NCBI GenBank assembly: GCA_024239055.1
Contig: JANBVJ010000003.1
Location: forward strand, 1-64,000
Origin: Patescibacteria group bacterium
GTDB lineage: Bacteria > Patescibacteria > Paceibacteria > Paceibacterales > UBA10102
Length of the DNA stretch: 64,000 nt
Direction: 5' to 3'
Part shown: one piece after another, positions 63,745 through 64,000 of the stretch
How the letters are laid out: each line of letters starts with the position of its first letter
Numbering within the stretch: the first letter of the stretch is position 1
Notes under the pieces: generated by a model
What the model saw: the letters and a program-made list of their open reading frames with translations, nothing else
What the model was told of the DNA's origin: nothing
Databases searched by the model: none
Translations under genes and position numbers: made by a program

Positions 63745-64000
63745 TGCCAAACTTTATGGATGAAGATCTTGATTCAACAAAAGATCTTGCAAAGATTTAC
63801 GAAAATACTCACAGCATAGAGGAAACCTTACTAGAATATGTTGAAGATGAACTGTTAAATCCAGAAAAACCTAACCTAGATCAGTTTGAAACAGCAGTTG
63901 AAAGCATAAAGAAATTTGCAATAGGTTGTTTTGATAATCATCCCAAGTGTAAAAGATCTAAAAATGATATTGAAATGGCAGTTATTATTTGGGTTTCAGA
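63744..64000 (+). CDS. Hypothetical protein, 3' end outside window
   Basis: ATG 63744 in TGATG overlap; the frame is still open at the window end. Visible 85 residues are acidic and helical with a Cys/His pair cluster (GCFDNHPKCKRSKNDIEMAV). No family recognised. Confidence 0.55.
   Translation, partial: MPNFMDEDLDSTKDLAKIYENTHSIEETLLEYVEDELLNPEKPNLDQFETAVESIKKFAIGCFDNHPKCKRSKNDIEMAVIIWVS

Noticed and set aside
1..64000. Integrase, transposase or insertion sequence
   Set aside because: No tyrosine/serine recombinase motifs, DDE signature or terminal inverted repeats with target duplications seen.

Overview
This 64 kb AT-rich window looks like part of a large virus or virus-like plasmid of an ammonia-oxidising archaeon (Nitrososphaeria/Thaumarchaeota). 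The host assignment is an inference. It rests on two copies of a small zinc-ribbon protein with the CRGIC...CPCCG pattern that I associate with Nitrososphaeria, TATA-type promoters about 25-30 nt ahead of start codons (probably leaderless transcripts), archaeal-type FtsK/HerA-like ATPases, and an MT-A70 methylase. The element assignment rests on almost all genes lying on one strand, tightly overlapping, mostly tiny and unrecognised, with phage-type accessory proteins. I see no tail, portal, large terminase or HK97-type capsid gene, no integrase, tRNA, rRNA or CRISPR, and no replicative polymerase, so this is probably a fragment of a larger non-tailed genome.

Layout. (1) 1-11.2 kb: small hypothetical and zinc-finger genes, a MazG-like protein, a SLOG/DprA-like protein, a Zot/FtsK-like packaging-type ATPase (5828-7414), a 550 bp repeat-rich gap, then a ParB-like gene, an MT-A70 methylase and an HNH-like gene. 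(2) 11.2-12.35 kb: a non-coding stretch full of long inverted repeats, probably structured RNA. (3) 12.35-26 kb: a putative virion/envelope module of N-terminally membrane-anchored, beta-rich or coiled-coil proteins, started by a strong promoter at the 350-residue gene 12354-13406. (4) 15.2-17.5, 23.5 and 27.5-32.9 kb: fifteen genes whose products begin with the same ~35-residue tag (M-x-K-G-F-x-D-x-x-G-K-F-x-P-T-G ... K-S) followed by unrelated domains. Several of those domains resemble families found in phage 'polyvalent' proteins that are packaged and injected with DNA. (5) 33-37.2 kb: a DUF262 protein plus HNH nuclease (GmrSD-like, split), an SprT-like metalloprotein, an MscS-like channel and a SWIB-like mini-protein. 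(6) 37.6-64 kb: five or six polycistronic blocks of many small genes (zinc ribbons, HExxH protein, rIIA-like GHKL protein, HerA-like ATPase, transglutaminase-like protein, 1240-residue SNF2-type helicase). Each block is headed by a repeated promoter cassette: a CTACGTAG palindrome and/or TTGTTC/GAACAA dyad, a TATA-like box, an ACT-triplet run, then the start codon.

How it may work together: the ParB-like protein and the iteron-like arrays beside it suggest partition or replication control. The repeated palindromes suggest one regulator controlling many promoters. The membrane-anchored proteins and ATPases suggest particle assembly. The tagged proteins are the best candidate for an undescribed system, a common N-terminal address for cargo delivered with the particle or sent to one viral compartment.

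Translation style is distinctive. Genes are coupled by ATGA, TTGA, GTGA and apparently CTGA overlaps, and TTG is used very often. Many genes of 16-60 codons are recovered here by this coupling rule. Three short genes are called on the minus strand: an extremely basic 40-residue protein and two zinc-ribbon mini-proteins.
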